DNA of 6,009 nucleotides from an uncultured Ruminococcus sp. (GCA_947589205.1 CANQCJ010000137.1:1-6009), one strand, 5' to 3'. Shown: positions 1 through 5,231, counted from the stretch's first letter. Numbers and translations: made by a program. Notes: generated by a model from the letters alone, not told the origin.

Positions 1-80
1 TTGCCTTCAATTGTGTCTGCATTGTCTTTGTAGATAGCCTTTAGCTGGCTCTTAGCTTGCAAGATGATACTTGCCGAAAT
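1..80 (-). pseudogene. VirD4/TraG-like conjugal transfer coupling ATPase, internal fragment
   Basis: Read on the minus strand from 80 towards 1, the sequence gives about 26 residues, including ISASIILQAKSQLKAIY followed by KDNADTIEG. This matches my recollection of a well-conserved stretch in the C-terminal half of VirD4/TraG coupling proteins of Bacillota integrative conjugative elements (Tn1549/CTn type). In those proteins it follows a REI-like motif and precedes GNCD. The family is the membrane-associated ATPase that hands the relaxase-DNA complex to the type IV secretion channel. Going upstream in this frame, family-like sequence stops at about 80 and a TAG lies at 95-93, with no start codon between. 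The gene therefore lacks its 5' part here and continues off the left edge. A different-frame reading through 41-514 is only a shadow of the hydrolase gene. The call rests on a short match from memory, but the run is long and specific. Confidence 0.62.
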
Positions 81-82
81 TG

Positions 83-114
83 TTGAATTTTTCTAAAAAT
101 AATTGAATTTTTCT
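83..114. repeat. Two exact 12-bp direct repeats, 20-bp period
   Basis: TTGAATTTTTCT occurs at 83-94 and again at 103-114, exactly two helical turns apart. A third, imperfect copy (TTGACTTTTTC, 10 of 11 bases) starts at 127 and forms the -35 box of the hydrolase promoter. The pair begins 3 bases after the VirD4 homology ends. It could be a regulator site, an AT-rich promoter upstream element, or a by-product of the junction. Confidence 0.6.
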
Positions 115-126
115 TTTTTAATGCCG

Positions 127-155
127 TTGACTTTTTCAATAGGGTAGTGTATAAT
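127..155 (+). promoter_or_regulatory. Sigma-A-type promoter for the MBL-fold hydrolase
   Basis: TTGACT at 127-132 is followed, after exactly 17 bases, by a perfect TATAAT at 150-155. The expected start of transcription is near 162, giving a leader of about 50 bases. A Shine-Dalgarno sequence, AGAGG at 197-201, lies 10 bases before the ATG at 212. The upstream region is AT-rich and carries the direct repeats. Confidence 0.8.
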
Positions 156-211
156 AAAATAGTAAGGTACTTATCTTTATATAAATCAAGCCTTACAGAG
201 GAAAAATAAAT

Positions 212-976
212 ATGACTAACTGGTTTACCGTAGAGAAAATCGACGATCAGACATTTGCGATCAGCGAATACAAGCATTGGGAAGAAACGCACTGTTATTT
301 GCTGTGTGGGGAAGAAAGGGCACTTTTGATCGACACAGGCTTGGGCGTCTCTAATATCAAGAAAATCGTGGACTCCCTTACAAAATTGCCTGTTATGGTC
401 GCTGCAACACATATTCATTGGGATCACATTGGCGGACATCAATATTTTAATAATATCGCCGTTCATGAGCAGGAGGCAGAATGGCTTTCCGGTAAATTTC
501 CGATACCTCTGCAAATCGTCAAAAACAATTTAACAAAATATCCTTGCGATTTTCCACCGGAGTTTGATATTGATTCTTATCGAATTTATCAAGGTATGCC
601 GCAAAAAATTTTTAATGATGGCGAAGTGTTTGATCTGGGTGATCGGAAAATCCAAGTCATTCACACACCGGGGCATTCTCCCGGACACTGCTGTTTTTAT
701 GAGCCTGAGAGAAATTATTTATTTTCCGGAGATTTGATTTATAAGGGCTGTCTTTACGCATTTTATCCGACTACCGACCCATTGCTTTTTTATGGATCCA
801 TAAAGCGTGTGCAGAAATATAAGATCGCAAAGATCTTACCGGGTCACTATCAGTTGAGCATTCCTGTTTCGATAATAGACGAAATTGAAGCCGGATTTGC
901 ACAAATTGAGAGGTTGGGAAAATTAAAGCAAGGAAGCGGATCGTTTAATTTTAATAATTTTCAGATCCACATCTAA
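212..976 (+). CDS. MBL-fold metallo-hydrolase (glyoxalase II-like superfamily)
   Basis: This is a 254-residue cytoplasmic protein with no signal peptide. It has the full metallo-beta-lactamase-fold metal site: THIHWDHIGG at 66-75 (H67, H69, D71, H72), H155 within TPGHSPGH at 152-159, D174 within SGD, and H212 within PGH near the end. The region LLIDTGLG at 38-45 is the typical first-strand motif. The length and ligand spacing fit a complete dinuclear enzyme of the broad hydroxyacylglutathione hydrolase/YflN-like group. The true substrate cannot be read from sequence; thioester, lactone or phosphodiester hydrolysis are all possible. ATG 212 is chosen for its ribosome binding site and promoter. 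The gene appears to be a single-gene unit, sitting directly beside a broken conjugation gene. That suggests cargo or insertion next to a mobile-element remnant, although its own reading frame is intact. Confidence 0.93.
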   Translation: MTNWFTVEKIDDQTFAISEYKHWEETHCYLLCGEERALLIDTGLGVSNIKKIVDSLTKLPVMVAATHIHWDHIGGHQYFNNIAVHEQEAEWLSGKFPIPLQIVKNNLTKYPCDFPPEFDIDSYRIYQGMPQKIFNDGEVFDLGDRKIQVIHTPGHSPGHCCFYEPERNYLFSGDLIYKGCLYAFYPTTDPLLFYGSIKRVQKYKIAKILPGHYQLSIPVSIIDEIEAGFAQIERLGKLKQGSGSFNFNNFQIHI

Positions 977-989
977 ATTTCAATTTTAG

Positions 990-1170
990 GTTTATAAGGA
1001 TAACAGCAAAACAGTAAATTGTTATTTGGGAGGTAATGTAACAGATCTAACCGTAAAAGTTATTGATTATTTCAAAAATGATCATAACGTTGAGTTCGTA
1101 AAAACCGAATATAAATTTCAAAGGGGGAGAACAAGCTTTTGATCATCAAAAAATAATTGCAGGCTACTAA
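990..1170 (+). pseudogene. Possible decayed gene remnant, frame-shifted near its 3' end
   Basis: The gene-poor stretch after the hydrolase holds an open frame from 990 (after a TAG at 987) to a TGA at 1140-1142. It reads like protein, with segments such as GGNVTDLTVKVIDYF and VEFVKTEYKFQRGRTSF. There is no convincing start codon; a TTG at 1026 lacks a ribosome binding site. If one T is removed from the run TTTT at 1137-1140, the reading continues as DHQKIIAGY to a TAA at 1168-1170. That would be a natural C-terminus. I do not recognise the family. The pattern suggests a 5'-truncated, frame-shifted remnant, but it could be a chance open frame in AT-rich DNA. Confidence 0.3.
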
Positions 1171-1184
1171 TTGTCTTGACAATT
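1169..1184. promoter_or_regulatory. Perfect 16-bp palindrome, candidate operator
   Basis: AATTGTC-TT-GACAATT is two perfect 7-base arms around a 2-base centre, the size and symmetry expected for a dimeric repressor site. It contains TTGACA (1176-1181), but no -10 box lies at the right spacing; the nearest TATAAC leaves only 12 bases. No obvious gene start lies close by. It may be the leftover operator of a lost promoter. Confidence 0.4.
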
Positions 1185-1219
1185 GATTTGTATTATAACC
1201 TTTTGAAATGAATAACCGC

Positions 1220-1270
1220 AAGCTCTCGTCAAACGCTCTGTAAGCGTTTTGCGGGGGCTTTTTCTTTTTT
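1220..1270 (+). terminator. Strong intrinsic terminator
   Basis: The hairpin has a 9-base outer stem (AAGCTCTCG with CGGGGGCTT, using G-U pairs) and an inner stem AAACGCT/AGCGTTT, around the loop CTGTA. One mismatch separates the two stems. It is followed by TTTCTTTTTT at 1261-1270. It would end transcripts from the hydrolase gene before the sigma-factor promoter. Confidence 0.85.
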
Positions 1271-1281
1271 AAGCTCTTCTA

Positions 1282-1310
1282 TTGAAAAACCCGCCGTCAT
1301 GTGCTATAAT
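1282..1310 (+). promoter_or_regulatory. Extended -10 promoter of the sigma factor/serpin operon
   Basis: TTGAAA at 1282-1287, a 17-base spacer, and TATAAT at 1305-1310 preceded by TGC (extended -10). The expected start is near 1317, giving a leader of about 95 bases that is A/T-rich with no clear structured RNA. The -10 box is the left arm of a perfect palindrome, TATAAT-TTGT-ATTATA (1305-1320), reaching the probable start site. This is a housekeeping-type promoter; I see no clear ECF-type promoter suggesting autoregulation. Confidence 0.78.
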
Positions 1311-1411
1311 TTGTATTATATCCGCAAAAAAATTTTTAAAAAAATCTGTAAGAAATGCCGATAAAAGTTGTGTATATAAGTGAAAGGCAAAAAAAGCGGG
1401 GTGTATAATTG

Positions 1412-1972
1412 ATGGAGGATAGGGATATAGTACAGCTGTATCTGGAGAGGAACGAGCGGGCGATAAGTGAGACCTCTTCAAAATATGAGGGCTATTGCTC
1501 GTCGATAGCTATGAACATACTTAACAACCGCGAGGACGCAGAGGAGTGCGTAAACGAGACATATCTGAACACCTGGAAAAGTATACCCCCGCACAAGCCT
1601 AAAATGCTTTCGACCTTTCTCGGAAAGATCGTCAGAAATTTATCCTTTAACAAATACAAGTCTATCCACTCGAAAAAGCGCGGCGGATATGAAATTTCTT
1701 TGATACTCGACGAATTGGCGGAGATAGTTTCCGATGAAGCCTCCGCAGAGGATAATGTGATAAGAAACGAGCTGATAAAAACTGTCGATGGATTTATCGC
1801 TTCGCTTTCCGAGGAAAAGAGATATGTATTTATCCGCCGGTATTGGTATTCCGACAGCATAGCAAAAATCGCGGAGCAATGCGGGCGGAGCGAAAATTCT
1901 GTTTATGTTGAGCTTAGCAGAATGAGAAAAAAACTGCGTGACTATTTAACGGAAAGGGGTTATGAGATATGA
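1412..1972 (+). CDS. ECF-type RNA polymerase sigma factor (sigma-70 family)
   Basis: The protein is 186 residues from ATG 1412; a TTG at 1409 would add one residue and is less likely. The N-terminal half (about 5-85) is sigma region 2, with NREDAEECVNETYLNTWKSI around 39-58, the core-binding and -10 recognition helices. The C-terminal part (about 125-180) is region 4, with a helix-turn-helix over SIAKIAEQCGRSENSVYVEL and a basic RMRKKLRDYL end. Region 3 and region 1.1 are absent, as is usual for ECF factors. The style matches the large clostridial ECF group encoded just before a small membrane protein. Its ribosome binding site is weak (GCGGGG around 1397-1401). The stop overlaps the start of the serpin gene (ATGA, 1969-1972), so the two are probably co-translated and functionally paired. 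Its target promoters are unknown from this window. Confidence 0.93.
   Translation: MEDRDIVQLYLERNERAISETSSKYEGYCSSIAMNILNNREDAEECVNETYLNTWKSIPPHKPKMLSTFLGKIVRNLSFNKYKSIHSKKRGGYEISLILDELAEIVSDEASAEDNVIRNELIKTVDGFIASLSEEKRYVFIRRYWYSDSIAKIAEQCGRSENSVYVELSRMRKKLRDYLTERGYEI
1954..1959 (+). promoter_or_regulatory. Ribosome binding site of the serpin gene inside the sigma-factor gene
   Basis: AAGGGG lies 9 bases before ATG 1969, within the last codons of the sigma factor. This fixes the start at 1969 and supports the 4-base ATGA overlap and translational coupling. Confidence 0.7.
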
Positions 1973-3489
1973 AAAAAGAAGAATTTTACGAGGCGATCGG
2001 CGATATAGACGAACAGGCTGTCAGAGCCGCCGAAAAGCCGCCTAAAAAGCGTTCAAAGCGTTCCAAAGCAAGGTATGCTGTAGCCGCAGCCGCTTGTCTT
2101 GCATTGGTTTTGGGTATCGGGTATCATCGGGCAGATCAAACGGAGCAGCAAAGGTCGGTCACACGATCATCTGCTGCAAATGATACGCCTGAAAATAACA
2201 GCAATGATAAACCCAAAAAGAATAGCACAATGCTTGTTGCGTCGGCGGATTACCCGGAAATGCCGGAGTATCCCGAATTATATCCTATGAACAGCGATGC
2301 GAGAGCAAAAAAATATCAGGAATGGAGCGACGCGATATCGGCTTTGACTGATCAGCCGGAGGGCTATAAGGACGGATTCGACAGCTTCTTTTCAAACAGC
2401 GTAAGTACATTTCTGACCGACGCCGAAAAAAGCAATAAGGCATATTCTCCGCTCGGTCTGTATATGGCTCTCGGTATCACTGCCGAAATCACCGACGGCA
2501 GCAGCCGGCAGCAGATACTTGATGTGCTTGAACAGGAGGATATAGATACGCTGCGCGAGCATTCAAAATCTATATGGCAGTCAAATTACATGGATGACGG
2601 AATGGCAAAATGTATTCTTGCAACATCGCTTTGGACAAACAGCAATTTGGACTACAAGCAGGATACTGTTGACAGCGCAGCCGAAAACTACTATTCCTCG
2701 GTATTCTCGGGCGACCCGGCTTCCGATGAATACAATGAGCTGCTGCGGGATTGGATGAACGAACAGACGGACGGACTGCTTACGGACTATGCTTCCGGCA
2801 TAAGGCTCGATCCCGAAACGTCTCTTATGTTAGCCTCAGTAGTCAATTACAGCGGCAAGTGGAGAAATCAGTTCGATAAAAAGCTGACCAAAGCAGATGT
2901 ATTCCATTCGGCAAACGGCGATGTAGAATGCGATTTTTTGAACGCTAAGTGGGACGCCTCTTATTATTGGGGAGAAAATTTCACATCTGTAGCTTTAGGT
3001 CTTGAAAACAACGGACAAATGAGACTGCTGCTTCCCAATGAGGGAGTTTCTCCCGAAGAGCTTTTAAACGATGATGAGGCTGTCGGATTTATGCTGAAAG
3101 CGGGTGAAAATATTGAAGGCTATGCCAACAGCGAGTATGCCGAAGTCAAGCTTTCCCTGCCGAAGTTTGACGTTTCATCGGAAATAAACCTCGAGGAAGG
3201 TTTAAAGGAGCTGGGTATTACGGATATATTCGACCCGCAAAGCTCCGATTACTCGCCATTATTTGAAGATCCGAAGGAAATATATCTGTACAAAGCCGAA
3301 CAGGATACAAGAGTATTGATAGACGAGGAAGGCTGCAAGGCCGTGTCGCTCACCATGATGGCTAAAGGCGGCTCCGGTAAGCCGAAGGATAGGATAGTGC
3401 TTAAATTTGACAGACCGTTTGTATTTGAGATAATGAGCGAGACAGGTCTGCCGCTGTTCGTGGGAATCGTCAACGATCCGTCCGTATAA
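1969..3489 (+). CDS. Membrane-anchored serpin with anti-sigma-like N-terminus
   Basis: The protein has 506 residues in three parts. Residues 1-35 are cytoplasmic and highly basic (KKRSKRSKAR at 26-35), beginning MKKEEFYEAIGDID; similar YEAIG.ID openings are typical of the membrane partners of clostridial ECF sigma factors. Residues 36-52 form one membrane segment, with the basic side pointing in. A polar, disordered-looking linker (about 54-125) leads to a serpin domain (about 130-506). Serpin marks include the SPLGLYMALG segment (160-169), DWMNEQTDGLLTDY (261-274), VNYSGKWRNQFDKKLT (292-307), VKLSLPKF (393-400), LKELGITDIF (412-421), the loop hinge EEGCKA (453-458), and the signature FDRPFVFEI...LPLFVGIVNDP near the end. 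The cysteine at 43 is too deep in the hydrophobic segment, and lacks a good lipobox, for a lipoprotein. Serpins trap proteases outside the cell; here the tether and sigma partner suggest sensing, surface protection, or both. Confidence 0.92.
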   Translation: MKKEEFYEAIGDIDEQAVRAAEKPPKKRSKRSKARYAVAAAACLALVLGIGYHRADQTEQQRSVTRSSAANDTPENNSNDKPKKNSTMLVASADYPEMPEYPELYPMNSDARAKKYQEWSDAISALTDQPEGYKDGFDSFFSNSVSTFLTDAEKSNKAYSPLGLYMALGITAEITDGSSRQQILDVLEQEDIDTLREHSKSIWQSNYMDDGMAKCILATSLWTNSNLDYKQDTVDSAAENYYSSVFSGDPASDEYNELLRDWMNEQTDGLLTDYASGIRLDPETSLMLASVVNYSGKWRNQFDKKLTKADVFHSANGDVECDFLNAKWDASYYWGENFTSVALGLENNGQMRLLLPNEGVSPEELLNDDEAVGFMLKAGENIEGYANSEYAEVKLSLPKFDVSSEINLEEGLKELGITDIFDPQSSDYSPLFEDPKEIYLYKAEQDTRVLIDEEGCKAVSLTMMAKGGSGKPKDRIVLKFDRPFVFEIMSETGLPLFVGIVNDPSV

Positions 3490-3557
3490 TAATGTTTTGT
3501 TTTACGCAGCTGTCCGGTAATTTTACTAACACGAATATTTTGACAGCTTATACGAAG

Positions 3558-3592
3558 GCACATTCCTCACATAGGGGAATGTGCTTTTTTCT
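3558..3592 (+). terminator. Intrinsic terminator of the sigma factor/serpin operon
   Basis: GCACATTCC (3558-3566) pairs perfectly with GGAATGTGC (3576-3584) around a 9-base loop and is followed by six T residues (3585-3590). It lies about 70 bases after the serpin stop. The minus strand has no T-tract, so it acts in one direction only. Confidence 0.9.
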
Positions 3593-3604
3593 AAGCGGTC
3601 AGAA

Positions 3605-3736
3605 TTATCTCCTCTCATGATCTATTGTCCAAAAATTCGGACTTAATATCTGATCTGAAGCCCGCGGATTTTTTATGCCGAGCTTAACAAAATTTTCTTT
3701 TTGCAAAGAAGTAAGTCTTTCATTTACAAATGCCAT
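3605..3736 (-). CDS. 43-residue protein, possibly a truncated N-terminal piece
   Basis: An ATG at 3736-3734 (minus strand) has a good ribosome binding site, GAGG, 9 bases upstream, and a strong promoter about 70 bases upstream. The product starts MAFVNERLTSLQKENF and ends LSPNFWTIDHERR before a TAA. It has no membrane segment. The longer open frame reaching 3895 has no supported earlier start. The ending NFWTIDHERR resembles, from memory, the early part of clostridial hypothetical proteins in which WTIDRER is followed by a longer domain. The gene may therefore be cut short, its 3' part having been lost where the serpin operon terminator now lies. No function can be assigned. The expression signals look intact; whether the peptide is made and stable is unknown. 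Confidence 0.5.
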   Translation of the reverse strand: MAFVNERLTSLQKENFVKLGIKNPRASDQILSPNFWTIDHERR

Positions 3737-3805
3737 GGTCTTAAACCTCACATTAATAAAAGTATTAAAGCGTAACTTAAAGAGGATCGTCGAGCTATGT
3801 TTTTT

Positions 3806-3834
3806 ATTATAGCATATTTTCAGGTAAATGTGAA
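3806..3834 (-). promoter_or_regulatory. Minus-strand promoter for the 43-residue gene
   Basis: On the minus strand, TTCACA (3834-3829), a 17-base spacer and a perfect TATAAT (3811-3806) preceded by TGC form an extended -10 promoter. Transcription should start near 3799. The -35 box overlaps the first copy of a 14-bp tandem repeat. Confidence 0.72.
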
Positions 3835-3856
3835 TGAAATTCCGTGAAGGAAATTC
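3830..3856. repeat. Tandem 13/14-bp repeat between divergent promoters
   Basis: GTGAATGAAATTC (3830-3842) and GTGAAGGAAATTC (3844-3856) agree at 12 of 13 positions with a 14-bp period. They lie between the two divergent promoters, and copy 1 overlaps the minus-strand -35 box. This is a reasonable place for a regulator that controls one or both directions. Confidence 0.5.
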
Positions 3857-3885
3857 AAAAGAAGAAATAATATTTATCAAATATA

Positions 3886-3914
3886 TTGAAATCAAAATAA
3901 AAATATGGTATAAT
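3886..3914 (+). promoter_or_regulatory. Extended -10 promoter of the permease locus
   Basis: TTGAAA at 3886-3891, a 17-base spacer, and TATAAT at 3909-3914 preceded by TGG. The predicted start, about 3921, is only about 11 bases before the first permease-like ATG (3932). No room remains for a normal ribosome binding site, and no ATPase gene lies between, so the promoter may have been brought here by a deletion. Confidence 0.75.
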
Positions 3915-3931
3915 CAAGATATACCGAATGA

Positions 3932-4082
3932 ATGAGAATCATAAGCAAAAAGCGTACCCGACAGCTTAAAGCGAACGCAATATTCAAAAACAGATCGTTC
4001 GGTCAGCGAATTTTTTGAAGATGATCTCGGAAATTATGTTATGTTTACTCAAGCCGTCAACAGTATACGGATCTCATTTTGA
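3932..4082 (+). pseudogene. Broken N-terminal part of an FtsX-like permease
   Basis: From ATG 3932 the frame gives 28 residues, MRIISKKRTRQLKANAIF then KNRSFGQRIF, and stops at TGA 4016-4018. A short basic cytoplasmic start of this kind is typical of FtsX-like ABC permeases just before membrane segment 1. At the T6 run (4011-4016) a shift gives EDDLGNYVMFTQAVNSIRIS, which stops at 4080-4082. The extracellular-domain-like frame then resumes another register on (TDLILIMDIGGIGN). The expected first membrane helix is missing, which points to an internal deletion plus at least two frame changes. No ribosome binding site precedes 3932. The exact break points are uncertain. Confidence 0.5.
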
Positions 4083-4084
4083 TA

Positions 4085-4912
4085 ATGGACATCGGAGGGA
4101 TAGGCAATGCAGCTGCGAGTGGATCGGTTTTTAAATATATTCCGTATGAAAGGGACGATAAATGGTACGTTGATATTGAAGGCGAGGGATACGAATGTAT
4201 TGCCTTTTGTCATTTCGCAGATATGTATTATATCCCGCAAAAAAATATGCCCGATAATATAAAAGCGGTACAGCTTCCGGTCGTAGGATTGGATCAGCCG
4301 CTTACTCCCGAAGAGAACCGCCTTATGCAGGAGCTATACAATAAATATTTCCCCGGAATGATCGAGGAATTTTATCAGCTGACGCTTGTTGATACCGAAC
4401 AGATATACTATTACAATACAAATATGTGGATATCTGTTTTGACAGCATTGATATCATCGGTGGATCTTGCGCTTATTATGAATTATATTCTGACTCGAAG
4501 AAGAAAAACTCTTGCCATATTCAGGATAAACGGCTGCAGCGCAGACCGTGCGAGAAGGCTTTACATAACAGAGCTAATGCTTCTTCTGAATGCAGTATTC
4601 ATTGTTTGTCTTGCAGTGTGGCGTTTATTGCTGCTGCCTGCGCTCGACGATATTTTTCCATATATAGCGGGAGCATTTTCGGCAAAGATATATGCGCTTA
4701 TATATATTTGCTATATGGCGGTTTCGTATATAGTCATGAACGTTATGACGATAAGATATATGCGCAGATCGCCTGTTGATCTGCTAAAAAGAAGGCGAGG
4801 TGAGCTTTTCGGATATCAAAGCAGGAACTCTTTCGGATATAAGAAAACAGCTTATAATACTTGTCCCGATCATAGCTGCTCTGCTTTTGCTTACGATAAT
4901 AAGTATTCTTAG
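4085..4912 (+). CDS. FtsX-like ABC transporter permease, fragment lacking its N-terminus (probable pseudogene part)
   Basis: The frame can start at TTG 4079 or ATG 4085, but neither has a ribosome binding site, so expression as a separate protein is doubtful. The first about 112 residues look like the end of an extracellular domain. Three membrane segments follow (about 115-135, 161-182 and 202-224), with the cytoplasmic connector TRRRKTLAIFRINGCSADRA after the first. This is the usual FtsX core, ending RRSPVDLL. The last 40 residues or so, after about 4790, have no family character and overlap the next frame by 113 bases. They look like out-of-frame read-through. Restoring one fewer A in the run at 4786-4790 gives SPVDLLKEGEVSFSDIKAG and joins this piece smoothly to the downstream one. 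FtsX-like permeases work with a cytoplasmic ATPase in export or peptide resistance; none is encoded in the window. Confidence 0.7.
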   Translation: MDIGGIGNAAASGSVFKYIPYERDDKWYVDIEGEGYECIAFCHFADMYYIPQKNMPDNIKAVQLPVVGLDQPLTPEENRLMQELYNKYFPGMIEEFYQLTLVDTEQIYYYNTNMWISVLTALISSVDLALIMNYILTRRRKTLAIFRINGCSADRARRLYITELMLLLNAVFIVCLAVWRLLLLPALDDIFPYIAGAFSAKIYALIYICYMAVSYIVMNVMTIRYMRRSPVDLLKRRRGELFGYQSRNSFGYKKTAYNTCPDHSCSAFAYDNKYS

Positions 4913-5231
4913 CCTTACCGCTGTAAGCACACATAAACAGCTTAAAAATTACGGCATTTTGTATCTTTGCGGAAGCAGGTGGAGACAGTGTGCATTTATA
5001 AATATGACAGAGATATTTGTTGATGTATTCTTGTCCGGCTGTCTGACATATATTTTATTGCAAGGCTTATATCTATACGGCGCGTTGGAAAAGACCGTTG
5101 TTGTTTTTACTGCTAATGAATTTATTATTTGTGCGGCAGCGGCGATAGTGATACTGATAGCTTCGCTCATTATGCCGTTTGCGATGATCGGAAGAACTCA
5201 GCCAAAGGATATACTTAAATCGGAGGAATAG
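4800..5231 (+). CDS. FtsX-like ABC transporter permease, C-terminal part (probably same ancestral gene)
   Basis: The product is 143 residues from GTG 4800. A cytoplasmic start (SFSDIKAGTLSDIRKQ) is followed by three membrane segments: about 19-41; 72-92, after the connector HKQLKNYGILYLCGSRWRQ; and 105-128. It ends IGRTQPKDILKSEE, a classic FtsX C-terminus. This is a full second FtsX core without a large extracellular domain. Either it is a separate half-permease started from the weak GTG (poor GAAGG-like site at 4791-4795), or it is the second half of one two-domain permease broken by an extra A upstream. I favour the second explanation, because the join is seamless and the overlap with the upstream frame is long and meaningless. 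Confidence 0.72.
   Translation: MSFSDIKAGTLSDIRKQLIILVPIIAALLLLTIISILSLTAVSTHKQLKNYGILYLCGSRWRQCAFINMTEIFVDVFLSGCLTYILLQGLYLYGALEKTVVVFTANEFIICAAAAIVILIASLIMPFAMIGRTQPKDILKSEE

Noticed and set aside
41..514. 157-residue minus-strand open frame at the left end
   Set aside because: Most of it lies antisense to the hydrolase with no family character, and its end overlaps the VirD4 fragment in a different frame. The VirD4-like reading and the hydrolase explain the sequence better.
1404..1409. TATAAT just before the sigma-factor start codon
   Set aside because: It sits 3 bases before the ATG with no suitable -35 box; a transcript from it would lack a ribosome site. The promoter at 1282-1310 is far better.
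1492..1879. Two long minus-strand open frames inside the sigma-factor gene
   Set aside because: They are antisense shadows of a clear sigma-70 family gene, with no ribosome sites or recognisable domains.
2092..2100. Possible lipoprotein cysteine (Cys43) in the serpin N-terminus
   Set aside because: The cysteine lies inside the hydrophobic stretch, after AAAA rather than a typical lipobox, and the hydrophobic segment continues past it. A membrane helix is the better reading.
4107..4259. Open frame starting ATG 4107 behind a GGAGGGATAGG sequence
   Set aside because: The ribosome-site-like sequence is attractive, but the 50-residue product is out of frame with the permease and has no domain character. 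The overlapping frame carries the conserved sequence.
4426..4779. 117-residue plus-strand frame within the permease
   Set aside because: It is rich in Cys, Ser and Arg, with no membrane pattern, and lies out of frame with clear FtsX membrane segments.
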